Assembly (NCBI GenBank): GCA_033239525.1
Contig: BSYO01000033.1
Coordinates: 7,121,501 to 7,185,500, forward strand
Source: Nepenthes gracilis
Taxonomy: Eukaryota; Streptophyta; Magnoliopsida; Caryophyllales; Nepenthaceae
Direction of reading: 5' to 3'
Length of the DNA: 64,000 nt
Shown here piece after piece: positions 24,131-36,690 of the stretch (its first letter is position 1; every line of letters begins with the position of its first letter). Under the pieces are notes generated by a model. It made no database searches and had not been told where the DNA came from. It worked only from the letters and a program-made list of their open reading frames with translations. The position numbers were made by a program, and so were the translations under genes.

Positions 24131-24303
24131 CTGATTTCTGACTTGTCCCGTTCTACCACATGTCTGCCATCCATACGGTGGCAGGTTGCCATTAATGGCA
24201 CCGAATGATTGACGTGCCTGCATGCCCTTTGGTGTTGACGTATGTTAGGCCAATATGTGCACGCATTTTCAAGGTGCCGTTTCAAAATCCGAGTAGTGTC
24301 CCT

Positions 24304-24310
24304 TATAAAT
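24304..24310 (+). promoter_or_regulatory. TATA-like box of aORF copy 2
   Basis: TATAAAT 97 bp before the aORF ATG at 24401, antisense to the retroelement. The other two aORF copies have a TATA-like box at a comparable place. Confidence 0.45.
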
Positions 24311-25233
24311 TGATGCTACTTTGCACTTCGCTTCACCTCTCTTCTTCTCCTCGAGTGACTTCCTCTTTTGCTTCTTTGCAGCTTGTTATTTTTTGTTTTT
24401 ATGACCCCCAAAGTCGATGCAATTGGTTTCATTCTCACTGTTGTCGATATTGAAGTGTTTTATTTGCAGTACGACATTCCTATTACCATTTTATATGTGG
24501 TGTCAAGAGAGCACCGTAGGGCCTGTTTTCTTCTAGAGGGGTTTGTTACTATTTATGAGGCTCACTTGCGAAGTGATCTTTGCCTCCCCATCTCGGGGGA
24601 GTTGTTCGAGATCTTGTTGGCCCTTGGAGTCTCGATCGTGAGGTTTCACACGAATGCCATCAAGTATTTGTGCTTCTTGTGTATATTCTTTCGTCACTAG
24701 GGGAGGGTATTGATTGCGATGACGGTGAAGGTAGTTTTTCAATTATGCTAGAGTAGGGATTGGATCTCGCTGTCCCCTCGGGAGCTGCACATAAGTGGGG
24801 TCATTCCCGATTCTATCAAGAATTGGAAGAATATGTTCTTTTTATTAGAGTCTCTCATGAATGGCCCCTATCTAAAGATTGAGATAACGTGCCGGCACCC
24901 TTCACTAGCAAGCCCTTGCATGAGGAGGTGGAGTCCGTCAAGTCGTTGATGGAGTTGATCCGGGCGAATTCAAACAAATTCAAGAGGGACCACCTCCTGT
25001 CCCCTGAGGCGCTCGCGTTGGCCCGGTGGGGTCCCCCTTTGGCAGGTAAGAGGTCACCGCTCATCCGTCCGCCCAACCTAAGAAGAAGGCTAGGACCTTG
25101 TACATCAAGGACCCATCTGACAGTCCGTCTCAGCAGTGGTCCATGTCATCTCCGGCGTCCTCTTCATCTTCCACAACGTAAGGTTTACCCATGGCCGAGC
25201 AGATGCGGGGCATTGGTAAATTTTCAAGAGGCT

Positions 25234-25238
25234 TGACT
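25234..25238. repeat. Left target-site duplication TGACT
   Basis: TGACT before the solo LTR; identical copy at 28174-28178. Confidence 0.8.
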
Positions 25239-28173
25239 TATGACGTCCCACGTCCTCATTTGTACTTAATGAGATGTCATACTTTCTAAAAGTCCATAAT
25301 ATATATAATCATTATACATAGGATCCATAAAATGCCATATCAAGTGGTTTCAACACTGTACGACTTGAATACAGTATCGGATTCTTTAGAGATACTACTA
25401 TGAACCAAAATTATTATTATATAATTTAGAAAAGTATAACTAATAACCATAATAGCCATTTGCTGAAACATAAACTCTTATTCGTTCCATTACAAATGCC
25501 CTTATATGCTCCCATGAGTGTATTAGATTACATCAAAATACAATATGCAAATCAACCTAATATTTCGATCTTTATTTCTATTTATCTAGTATAAACTCTT
25601 GGTTGCCATCTGAGGGGTCAAAAAATCACGAGTGAACTAAATACTCAATAAGGTATATAATACATAAAGATATGCACATTTATACTGAAACCATGATATT
25701 ATAAAGAGTAGAAATCAAACATATTAATTGCAATGCTTTTATCTTTCCTTGCCTTATCTTTACATTGATTCCCATTTAAATTTCCTTATCTTGGGGGATC
25801 AGAAATAGTAGGCCCTACCAGCTAAAAGAGTAAACAAATCAAAGAAAGGATTGTGTCAATCCCCATAATCTAAGGTCTAACCTTGTATAGTATCATAAGG
25901 TGGGCGGATTGTGATAATCTATACAATCTAAGACCTAACCTCTATTTACATCCTGAGATGGGTGGTACTACCTATCATCTTGGTAGACAGGGTCAAAAGT
26001 CGTCTTCAATTTCATACTATAATATCTTAATGTATATCAGAGAATATTACAATTTGAAAAGGTCATCGGTCTAGTTTTTCACATTTTCTTTCAAAATTTT
26101 TATGGAAAACTCTACATTTATCCTTCTTAGTTTTCTTTTCTATGAAAGGCAGTAGTTGAACTTCTTCATAATTCTTGTAGAGCTTCCACTAAACTTTTAT
26201 GCATAGCTTAACATAGTAAATACATATATGAAGATAATAAAATATCAAGCCTTATATATATATGTATGCTGAAATTTACTTCACATTTTCGATGTATTTT
26301 AATCTACCTGATTGTCGATTTATTTCCCAATTCAGCCAATTGACTTATGTACTACCATTTTACTGCCAACATATGATATAAAATTAGTTTAGGGTCGGTC
26401 CAATCCGGTTCGGTAATTTATTCATGAGTCGAAGAATTTTTTCTGTTTATATGAACCAATTCAGCTTTAGTTTAAAGGCCTGGTTCACTATTTGCTTCGA
26501 GCCCAACTTTCTAGCTTAATATTTTAACATCATCTCAGTTTAATTTGCTACTGGTTTAGCTAATTTAATTCCTGGTTTGGACCTGGTTTATTACCAATAA
26601 TACAGCAGTTGTCAGACAGCTTATTCCTGGAGCTGCCACTGTTTTAGAGGGCTGGTTCAGTGGCTTTTCTAAATCAAATTTTACCAATTAATACTTGAAC
26701 ATTTTCACGTGACTCTCAGGCAACTTTTGGCTGCCGGTTCAGCCAAATTGGGGTCCGGATCAGGCCAGTCCAAGGGTTGATTTCCAGCTTTGTCTTGATG
26801 CAGATTCAGCAAGACACCTTGTTGTTTAGGGGTTCTAATCTGTGACCGGTTCAGGTTTCGTTTAGATACCGTTTCACTTGTAGGCTTGGTTGGCTTCCGG
26901 TTTAGCCTATTTTATAGGCCACAAAATTCTGCGTTAGCAAAGACAAGTTTTGCTGATTCTGTGGAGGCTTTCGAAGCCGGTTTAAGGACTGTTCTTGACC
27001 CGTTCCAGGGTCCATTTTTCAGCCACAAATGTAACATCCACTTGGTATGTTTAGGCCGGTTTGAATGCTAAATAATTTGGCTGATTTATAGCTGGTTTGG
27101 GGCTAAATTTAGCAAGCTGTTAATATCAGCATCAGGATTTGATGTTGCAGCTTCGACAAGGGCCAATTCAGGCTTCTATAAATTTTTCCTTCCAGTTCTA
27201 CATGATAATATGTTAAATTAGAGAGTATACTCAAATATTGAAACAACAATACTTTAAAAGAAATAGCCAAAAATCAACGACAAATGAAAAAAAGCATAAT
27301 AATACACTTGCCAAAATTTCCCAGCAGCCCCTCTTCCCTACTGCCCACGGTTCACTTTCTCTCAAATTTCCCTTAATTCTCTCACGGATGGCCTCTCCTC
27401 TCTTCTATCTACACATGCCCTACGTGGCTTAAATAAATTACACAAGGATGATGAATCATCCCAACTAAAGGGTTTGCTGCCAGCATAGGATGAAGAAGGC
27501 TGAGTCATCAAGTTTGTTTGGCAGATTGGAATGGTAGGCTTTAATTGGTGAGTAATTTAGCTGATGTGTATGCTGTTGCCGTGGGACTTATTCAGCTTGC
27601 TCCAAATTTACTAAGTGTTAGTTAATATTTATATATATAAGTCTGTCTACCAATTAATCCATGTATATATATATATATATATCTTGCCCCCTGCTGCCCG
27701 AGCCTAAAAGAATTTAATAGGCTGCTATTTTACTTAATTTGACACTATAATTATGTTGCCCGGGTGATATACTACTTGCCCGATTGTTTCTTGTCCACCA
27801 AGTTTAATCCGGTTACTAATCGGATGATATTTTGGTGTCCGGACTATTTTTTTTGTTACCACAAAATTTATTTGGTTGGTAATCGGTTGGAATTTTGCTG
27901 GTCGAGGCATCCTTTTATTAACCGTATTGGAATTGATTATTAATCGGGTCCATCAGATAATTTTTTGGGTTACCGTTATGCCCTGTGGTCAATCTCTGGC
28001 TTCCGGGTTTATAACCTAATCGGTATAATAAATCTTGATTGAAAATTCTTAGACCGGTGGAAGTCTCCGACTCCCTGTATTTTACTTTTAGTAGTTCTTG
28101 AATGTCGGATTCTCTGCGTCCTTTGATCGCGATTAATTATGATTTGCTTGATCGGAAGATCTCAAGCCTTACA
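25239..28173 (-). mobile_element. Solo LTR of a chromovirus-type element
   Basis: 2935 bp between TGACT duplications, with ends TATGACGTCCC (TG changed to TA) and CCTTACA. No coding domain, primer site or polypurine tract lies inside, so it is an LTR left after recombination between the two LTRs of one element. On the minus strand a TATTTAAG box (about 27430) is followed by a GA-rich leader, leaving U3 of about 740 bp and a long R-U5. This plan resembles the Tekay-like LTRs at 30796 and 36691. The interval 26390-27080 is dense in GGTTCR/CCGGTTT words. It interrupts aORF copy 2. Confidence 0.8.
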
Positions 28174-28178
28174 TGACT
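28174..28178. repeat. Right target-site duplication TGACT
   Basis: Matches 25234-25238. Confidence 0.8.
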
Positions 28179-29149
28179 CCTGCTACACCATCAGATGCCG
28201 GCACAACTAAGACAAGTGTTGGAGCGACCGTTGCTAGCAAGCTACTCCCTCCTTTAGGAATTTTGGGCGAGCCGGTAGTGGGGGAGCAGGCTAGATCGTG
28301 TGGGGAGTTGGCTTGAGCCCATCAGGAGGAGGTCCATTCAGAGTCCTAACAAGCAGTTGAACTAGAGGCTCTACAGGTAGGCATTGGGGGCCCAGGAGGA
28401 GGTCTGTCTGGCCATTGAGAACGAGGCCCCAGAGGTGGCCCAACCGGAGGTCCAGCTGGAGGTCCCTACTTCTTTGCCAGAGCGAGTGGTGCCTGGCTTT
28501 TTAGGTGAGGTGGCCGGATAGGGACTAGGCGGGGACCACCTGGCAGAGCTTTGGCCGGAGGCTGGTGTCGAGGAGGTGGTGACCATGGAGACGTCTTGTT
28601 AGGAGGCTTCTGCATCAGACTAGCCCTAAATGGAACGAGCATCCACTCCAGCCTCTTCATCTTTGGTGCCCTTGAATGTGGCGGCGACTAGACTATCTTA
28701 CATCTAGGCAAGTCACTATGAACCTATCTACTCCATCAGGAATGGGTGATTTCAACCTCTTTTCCTTCTTCTGTTTATAGGACGACAAGATGATGCAAGT
28801 CTTACAGACTTGCTTACACCAGCAATCGTCCTAGATCCAGATGCTGGAAGGGGAGATCTACCATTTGACCTAGACAAGGGTCGACTCAAGCGTCACGGGA
28901 GAGATACAGGGCTGGGTAGATGCCGCCGTCTCTGAGGTTCAGTAGTACCGGACTGCATGTCGAGTCTTGAACTTCAACTTTCTGAGGACATGGGGGAGTT
29001 GTAGAGATCCAGGGATGCCTTGCAGATGGCCGAGGAGGATCATGCTGCTCTACGAAGCAAAAATGTTAGATTTGGAGTTGAGCTGATGACATGATTCGGC
29101 CCAAAGGAGGTTGGCCAAATTTTGAATGCGAGGTTTCTGGATGACATTC

Positions 29150-30795
29150 AGCTATGCCAGTAATGCGCTTAGTGAAGAAGCGGCTTTGAGAAAGAAGATG
29201 CGTCCAACTGAGGGGCGGCTTCGAGAGATGGAGAGCTATACTCCAATAGTGCACTCAACAGGTGAGCAGCTTTGAAAGTGAAGTGCGCTTGATTAGGGAG
29301 TGGCTTTGAGAGATGGAGGGTTGTGCTTCGATAGTACACTCAACAAGTGAGTGGCTTTGGGAGATGAAAATGCGTCTAGTTGAGGGGCAGTTGTGAGACT
29401 ATGATACACTCGATAGGGAGTGGCTTAGAGATGGAGGATAACACTTCGGAAGGTAGCCATTAAAATATCTGATCCTCTGTAGTTGGGATCAGTGGCTTGA
29501 TCAAAAATCGAATCGCAGATGCTCCAGAGAGGACCCAGAAGAGGGATCCTGATCCATTGATTGATCGACTACCAAGACTTTTAGACTTCGAAGGAGGATT
29601 GCTGTTAGGATCCGAAGAGTAGACTCCTGGGAGAATCTAAAAGAAAAAGTCCATGCCCTTTATGGAGGAAGGGATGCATATTTAGAGTGAGAGCGTGGTT
29701 CGGCCGGTCTTGGGCTCCATGGCTCTGTAATTGCAATTGGCCAACATTGTGCATCTGCCATTAGTGTTTTGAACTGTTGAGATTCTCATGGGTGCAGGCT
29801 AGCCGTTGTCGGCCAATTGTGCTTTTGCAGGTGTAAGGGGGACCACCTAGTGGCAGTGGTTATGGAGATTTGTCAATTGAGTTGGAGTTGATTGTGCCGC
29901 ATTTGTGGGCATGCCCTGTGATAGTCCTTAGCAACCTGTATATACTGTTTTGGGCTGTTCGGTTTGGCTTGCTTTGGCAAACTCTGGGCTCTTAGCTTCG
30001 TGGAGTTTTGTTAGGCTACTAGTTCCGGGCTCTTTCTTCTGGAGGTTGATTTTTGGGTCAACTTATAAGTTTTCGGACCGATCACTAGCTTCCATGTTAG
30101 GAGATTTAAATTTTCAACTCCCGGTGTGCTCCTGATGAGATATTGCTAGCAGACCCTAAGATCTTTCCTTTCCCTGGTGCTCCTTTTCCAGGCGCTCTAC
30201 AGCTCTGCTCTATTCAACAAGATTTGGTTCTGATTTAATTCCCTACCGATAGCGATTTTCTGATGTGGGTGATCTTCTACCACTAGTGTAATCTCCTTGG
30301 ATGAATACTAGCTAAGATCCTCCCTCAACTATAAATGGAGGGGCTCTCTATGCCTCGCATCAAGAAGTATTGCCCATCTAAATAGGAATGGGTCAGCTTG
30401 GAGTCAGCATAGAGCTCACGCAGCCACAAGTCGGGATCGGCAAAAGCTTTGGTCCAATGTTTCAAGCTAATGCCCAAAGATGCTTCTAAAGTTCATCTTG
30501 GTTATCATCTTTTAGGCCTAACCAAAACTGTCCTCATATTGTACTGTGTGAGGTCTAGGCTTTGGGGGTAACTTTTCTTTTCTCCTAGCTAGTGCTAGGT
30601 AGCCATCTCTGACTATGTTCCAAAGAGATGGAGGGCTTTTCTACCTTCTGCTGGGGGAGGAGCTTCCTTTTTTTTACATCCACGTTGAAGTCTAACCTTT
30701 ATTGCCACGTTGGGTCTTGTAGAGACTCATGGACTCGGAGGCTTTGGTTGAGCTTCAGTGGATGGTTTTTGGTGGTCGCTTCCCAGGTGGGAGTA
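29150..30795 (-). repeat. Tat copy 3, 3' LTR, left part
   Basis: Minisatellite (29160-29435), then sequence aligned with 44945-45590, including a minus-strand TATA region (GGAAGGGATGCATATTTAGAG against ATATATAGAG), then sequence aligned with 22680-22905. The U5 end present at 44350 is missing here; the junction with aORF copy 2 replaces it. Confidence 0.6.
29160..29435. repeat. Minisatellite in Tat LTR, about 7 units
   Basis: Imperfect 30-50-bp units with a core like GTGCRCTYAACWGGTGAGYGG followed by CTTTGAGAG, beginning near 29160, 29199, 29251, 29282, 29333, 29370 and 29402. The same repeat has about 11 units at 44538-44930. Confidence 0.6.
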
Positions 30796-32966
30796 TGTGA
30801 CAGACCGAAAATTCTGTTGAAAATTCGGTAGAGTTTCGTATATAAAACGAACGTCTGCCAAAAATAAAATCTATACAAAATCCGTAACAGAAACCATAAC
30901 ATACATACAATACACACACAGGATTCCATTCGTCACAACAAACATATGGGTGGCAACAACATCATAACTCAGGTACGAAGCCAGCTCAGAAAGGATGCCA
31001 ACTAAGAACCATTCATAACCATAAAAGATACCTACGGAAGCTATTAGAGCCATTAATGAATAGCGAACACTAACTACACATCTATCATCATCATGACATG
31101 CATATACATAACCATAAGTATCAAAATAATATTATAATATCTATGCCTTATACAAACTAACAAAATTAAGTCCTTGAAATCTTTCCAATCCGTATTAACT
31201 GCCTATCCTACGCTTACAGCCTATTCGAACTCGTCAGGTATAATAGTATGCTCATTTAGATGAAAAAAGAAATAATGGTGAGTTAGCAGTTCAATAAATA
31301 TATTATAATCGAAAGTAGTAGACAATATAAGATAGGCTAAGCAAATAATGAATATAAAATCATGAGAGAGATGTATAAACAGGGATATGGTAAGTATGCT
31401 TTGAAATACAATTTACTTCTCTTTGAGATATACTTTATGCATGATTATTCATCTTTGGAGGTCAGGGTTAATAAGTCTTATTAATTAAAGGTGCGGGAGA
31501 ATGAGAAAATGATCATGATACACCACATAATCTAATGTCATAAGTTTTTATTATCAACCCAGAGGCGAGCCATTACATATTGCCTATAAACAAGACCACA
31601 AGGCCCCCATAAAATTTTCCCGGGGCCTAGAGGCAATCTTCATTCTTCCATAGTAATATCCAAAGGCTTGCTAATAGCATTATCCGTTAAAATATGTGGT
31701 TAGGATGATCCTTGAGTCCCTATTGTAATGCTAATGGCAGGCCAAGGGGTATTATCTCCGTAACACGTTTTGTGGTCCTTATTTCATAATTTCATATTCA
31801 TTTTAGGGAAGGTCCAACACAATTCAATTCACAATACCTCCATCTGGAAGACAATTTGATCATATAACACATTGTGGACTTTCCTCCATACGCATATACG
31901 ATTATTATCTTTCCTTCGAATTTAAACATTTTTATAAATCAATTTGGATATATGGATGACACAATGCATAGGAAAGATTAGAAATGCTTACCACATTAGG
32001 GAATTATCACTTAGGGTCCTCCGGAACACATTTCTTTACAAACGGAGTACGAACACATATTTTTGGGGCTTACAATTGCACAAGTATAATTAGCCATAGC
32101 TCACATAACAATTAATTACGATGGATACTTGCTAAATTCACAATTAGGCTCACGTGAAGAGTAACGGTGTCGATTTAGAACATCTGAACGTCGCGAACGA
32201 GTCGATACTTGTAAAATCAGATGCCCGGCCGATATCTGTGCATATTTAGAGTGTGGTGATTTATATTTGAAGGGCAAGATGCATAAATTTCGAAGGGAAT
32301 GAAAAAAAAAAAAAAACCCGAACAGTGCGCCAGTTAGGGTTTGGGGAAGTCAAACCGGGCTATAGGGGGGAATCAGACAATAAATTATAAATACTTTGAG
32401 TACTAATTATAGGCTACATGTTCTTCATGATTTGGGTGGGTGTTTGGATGAAAATAACTGAAAAAAATTAACAAAAATCAAAATAGAGGGAAAAAGTGGG
32501 TATGAGAACACTTGCCTCAATCCGATCTACAAGCTTTATAACTTGCTCTCGGATGGATTCAGACTCTAAAGCTTCGATCTCCTCCTTTCTCTCTCTAGCT
32601 TTCGTTCTATCTCTCTCTCTAAGGGTTTAGTTCATACGAAAATGAAATTCGCAAATGCCCAACTTTGGCTTTAAAATAGACCGACGCTTGAGTGCCGGTC
32701 AGGAAAGCGCGGTGTGCTTGAGCGCATAGCGAGCGTGCAACGAGCACCCTCGTCATTGGTTTTGGTGCCGCCATCTGGGCTCGAGCTAGTGGCGGGCTTG
32801 GAGCCTACTGGTTTCGGTGCCCACTTTTGGGCTCGAGCCTGTAGCGAGCCCAGCCTTAAATTTTCCTACACTAAGACTAATTCTTAAATTTTGCTAAATT
32901 CACTTATCCCAAACTTAATTACGTCAATTATATTAACTTAATTATTAGAATCATTATATTTTAGGA
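30796..32966 (-). repeat. 3' LTR of chromovirus element
   Basis: About 2.17 kb. It starts TGTGACAGACC and is similar throughout to 36691-38855. The homology ends near TTTTAGGAA, and the element's polypurine tract is not recognisable beyond it. Confidence 0.85.
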
Positions 32967-33004
32967 AATGTCCTAAAATGGACATTTTAGAATCATTATA
33001 TTAG

Positions 33005-36000
33005 GTCTAAATGGCTATAAAATGGACAGATTTCGTCAGCCGATCCATAATGACCCAAATTATATCATAATTCTTCGGAGTCTTGGGCAACCCAAACACA
33101 AAATCCATTGAAATGTCCTCCCACTTTTAACTGGGGATGGGAAAAGGCTATGATAATCCAGAAGGCTTTCTCCTCTCAGTTTTTAGCTGCTGACAAATAA
33201 GATATCGGCCAGCAAAGGCCACGATCTCTCTTCGCATGTTCCTCCACCAGAATATTTTTTTAAATCCTGGTACATCTTATTTATTTTTGGGTGAATCGTG
33301 TACTGAGTCCTGTGAGCCTCATTCATTATTTCTTCCTTCAGCTCCTTATTGTTTGTACACATAGCTGCTCTTGGAATATCAGAATTCCATCAGTATGCAC
33401 ACTAGAATCAACTTGGGAGTCTCTGCCAAGGTCGCTAGTTATGTCCATAAAAAACGGGTCATTCACTTGCCTTTCTTTGATCCTTTGGAGGATCTCAAGT
33501 TTCACCTGCAAAAAGGATAACATAATCCTATTACCCTTGATGTAGCATTGGATGTGACAAGACTTCAGGTAATCCAGTATCTCCATCAACTTAATCTGCA
33601 TCGTCGCCACCAAACAAGTTCGGCGACTCAGGGCATCCGCAACCACATTTGCTTTCCCCGGTCGATACTGAATCTCATAATCATAATCATTGAGGAACTC
33701 GATCCATTGCTGTTACCTCATATTCAGCTTTTTCTGTGAAAATAAATACTTGAGGCTCTTAGATCGGAGTACACCAGAAATCTCTTGTCATACAAATAGT
33801 GCCTCCAAATCCTCAATACAAAAATTATGGCGGCTAACTCCAAATCATGGGTCGAGTAGTTCTTCTCATGAGTCTTCAATTGTCGAGACCCATAAGCAAC
33901 CACACTCCCATTCTGTATAAGAATACAACTGAGCCCCACTTTAGAGGTATCACAATATACTTCGAACCCATCAAAATTATCAGGAATAGTTAGAATTGGG
34001 GAAGACGTCAACCAATCATTCAACTCTTAGAAGCTTTGGTCACATTCTTCGGTCCAATCGAAGCTCACTTCCTTCTTCGTCAAATGGGTGAGTGGTAGAG
34101 CCATCCAAGAGAAATTCTCCACAAAACGGCGATAGTACCCGACCATTCCCAAGAAGCTTCAGACTTCCAACATGGTCGTGAGTCAACTCCAACTAATCCC
34201 CACTTCAACTTTCTTCGGGTCCACTGAGACACCTCCATTAGAAATGATGTGGCCTAAGAATACTATTTCGTTGATCCAAAACTCATATTTTCCCAACTTT
34301 GCTAACAACTGATGCTCCTGGAGGGTCTGAAGTACGATTTTCAAGTGCCGTGCTCGGTATAATCTTTGGAGTAAATCAAGATATCATCGATGAAAATCAC
34401 AATAAATTTATCCAAGTACGGCTGAAAGACCCGATTCATCAGATCCATAAACACGGCTAGAGCGTTGGTCAATTCAAATAGCATCACTAAGAATTCGTAA
34501 TAACCATACCTTGTCCAGAAAGCCGTCTTTGCTATATCCTCCTACTTTATGTGAAATTGATGATATCTAGATTGAAAATCAATCTTAGAGAACACTCGGG
34601 TCCCCTGTAATTGATCAAAGAGATCATCAATATGAATATTTATTCTTGATTGTAATCTTATTCAGCTTGCAATAGTCTATGCATAGCCTCAGATCCCATC
34701 CTTCTTCTTGACAAATAGAACCGGAGTACCCCATGGTGAAACACTGGGTCTAATAAAACTCATATCGAGCAAATCCTACAACTACTGTTTTAGCTCTTTC
34801 AGCTCAACAGGGACCATACGATAGGGGGTCCTCAATATTGGTGCCAATTCTGACACAAGATCAATTCCAAATTCAATCTTACGGTATGGTGGTAAAGTAG
34901 ACAATTTGTCAAGAAACACATCTTCGAACTTGCACACAACCGAAATGTCTTTCGCGGACAACTCCCAACTCTCCACCACACTAGCATAAGCCAAAAAGGT
35001 TTTACAACCACTCTTCAACAAATGGCGAGCTTGGAGAGCTGAAATAAAGCTAGATGATTCCACTTTTTGAATCCCCTAAATGTGGAAAGGCTCACATTCC
35101 GAGATTGTGAAATCCACTCTCTTGTGGAAACAATCGATAGTTGCTTGATATTTTGACAATCAATTCATGCCCAAAATGATATCAAAATCACACATATCCA
35201 AGACGATTAGATCTACAACTAAGGATAACCCATTCACTTCACAACGCACCCCGAGTAGGAGACATCGGTCATAATAGAAGATCCCATTAGTGTGGATACG
35301 ACTAGAGGAAAATCAAGGATCATAAGAGAGGGTGCAATACGACAGGACTAAACGAGGAGAAATAAATAAATGCATGGACCCAGAATTACAAAGCACTAAA
35401 TAAGAAATACTACAAAAAGGGAGTATACCTTCCACCACTTTGTCCAATACCTTGGCCTCATTGGCGGATACTATAAAAGTTTTTCCTTGTACCATAGACT
35501 TCAAAGTACGGACCTTGTATGGATGAGGGCATTCATTAGCTCTATACCCTACTTGACCACAATTGAAACAGGCACCTGTAAACTTTAAATAGGGTCTACC
35601 TCCATGCATCTTCCCACAATGTTGACACTGGCCCATTAAAGCTTGAGATGATGTCGAGGTTTAGCCACTCTTCTTACCAGAATCTGACTGCTTAGACTTC
35701 TTGAACGATCTCCCGGAACTAGCTTCAGAACTAGCACAGACCCCACTCTTTCCCAGTGACTATTTCTTATAAAACTCTTCTTTTGCAAGCTCTTACTGGT
35801 GGATCAGGGCACAATCCAATATATCAGCAGAGGTCGTTAGCTTGAGGGTTGCCAACTGCTTGTGGATATCATCCCACAAGCCACACAGAAACTTTCTCGT
35901 CTTTCTCTCCTCATCCTCTACGATATACGAAGCAAACCATGATAATTCAGTAAATTTGGCATCATATTCGACTACGATCTAGCTACCTTGTCTCAACTGG

Positions 36001-36480
36001 ATGAACTCATCTTCCTTTTGAACACGGAGGCTGGAAGAGAAGTACTTCTCCAGAAATGCCTCCTCTAACATCTGTCAAGTGATTTCATCCTCAAACACTC
36101 CCAATGTCCTTTCTTCATCATCCACCAATGATGTGCCTCACCCTCCAACCGATAGGACACAAACAAAACTTGATCCTTCTCGGGGCAATGGATCATAATG
36201 AAGACTTTCTTCAAACTTTCAAACCAGGTGTCCGTGTTATAGGGTTAGGCTCCTAAAAAATGCAAGAACTCGCTCTTGAACAAAGCGATTGTATGTAGAT
36301 GGTCCCAGATTAATAGGGGCTTGAATGGGAGTAGGAGTCGAAAACAGTGGCGAGATTTCACTGCTCCATATTCTCAATGATGCTCGCCATATGCCCCAAT
36401 AAATTCAGGTATTCGACCTCTCAATCTTGAGGCCGACTACCACCTCATGAGCCTCTTCATCTAGGCTTCATGCTTGACTT
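33005..36480 (-). pseudogene. Chromovirus gag-pol, disrupted and truncated
   Basis: Gag (36480-35640) has many stops. The zinc knuckle (about 35580) reads CFNCGQVGYRANEC, with Tyr for the usual His. Protease reads LCNSGSMHLFIS near 35390, with Asn for the catalytic Asp. The RT start (RKIEFGIDLV...LRTPYRMVPVELKEL) lies at 34870-34782, and the RT box FIDD is at 34383-34394. RNase H is at 34023-33724 ([25 protein letters not shown]). The integrase zinc region and core are at 33646-33005 ([46 protein letters not shown]). Integrase stops there: the rest of its core, the C-terminus and any chromodomain are missing. Multiple frameshifts lie in RT. Confidence 0.88.
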
Positions 36481-36675
36481 TAGAAGACACCTCTAAAATA
36501 AGAACGATTATAGTTTAGTCAAAGGATCAAACCCTAATTATGGTATTATTATTTACGCAATTAATTAAAGTTACCATCCTATCTTGGCCCTAATCTAAGT
36601 TACGCATGTTAGAGTAACTAGAGCTATCTATCCTAAACTTTCGTATAAGATTCAAATCAATTCTAAGGCATCCCT

Positions 36676-36690
36676 CCTTCTGATACTAAT
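36676..36690 (-). other. Primer binding site of chromovirus
   Basis: Minus-strand ATTAGTATCAGAAGG, next to the 5' LTR. Compared with TGGTATCAGAGC it has lost the leading GG but keeps the core. Confidence 0.6.

Larger units (their letters stand above)
24401..29060 (+). pseudogene. Tat antisense ORF, copy 2, split by a solo LTR
   Basis: From the ATG at 24401 the protein contains YDIPITILYVV, then GFVTIYEAHLRSDLCLPIS and FLCIFFRH, aligned with copy 1, stopping at TAG near 24698. After this stop the reading resumes (RDWISLSPREL, IPDSIKNWKNMFF) and shifts frame into LHEEVESVKSLMELIRA (about 24910). At 25238 it is cut by the solo LTR. It continues at 28179 with a Glu/Pro-rich linker, then a CT-rich 3' splice site (CTGTTTATAG, ending 28780) and a charged, Gln-rich region of likely coiled coil starting DDKMMQVLQTCLHQQ. 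Transposase_28-type proteins have this plan of conserved N-terminal domain and helical C-terminus. It is broken by stops, frameshift and insertion. Confidence 0.65.
21952..29150 (-). mobile_element. Tat copy 2, partial (3' LTR plus aORF)
   Basis: Minus-strand Tat sequence: the LTR at left, then the antisense ORF on the plus strand, split by a later solo LTR (25239-28173). The pol region and 5' LTR of this copy are missing. At about 29.1 kb the aORF tail runs into the next LTR (copy 3). The LTR end TGAATCCTGCACACC aligns with 44350 and, in reverse complement, with 1942. The right limit is approximate. Confidence 0.6.
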
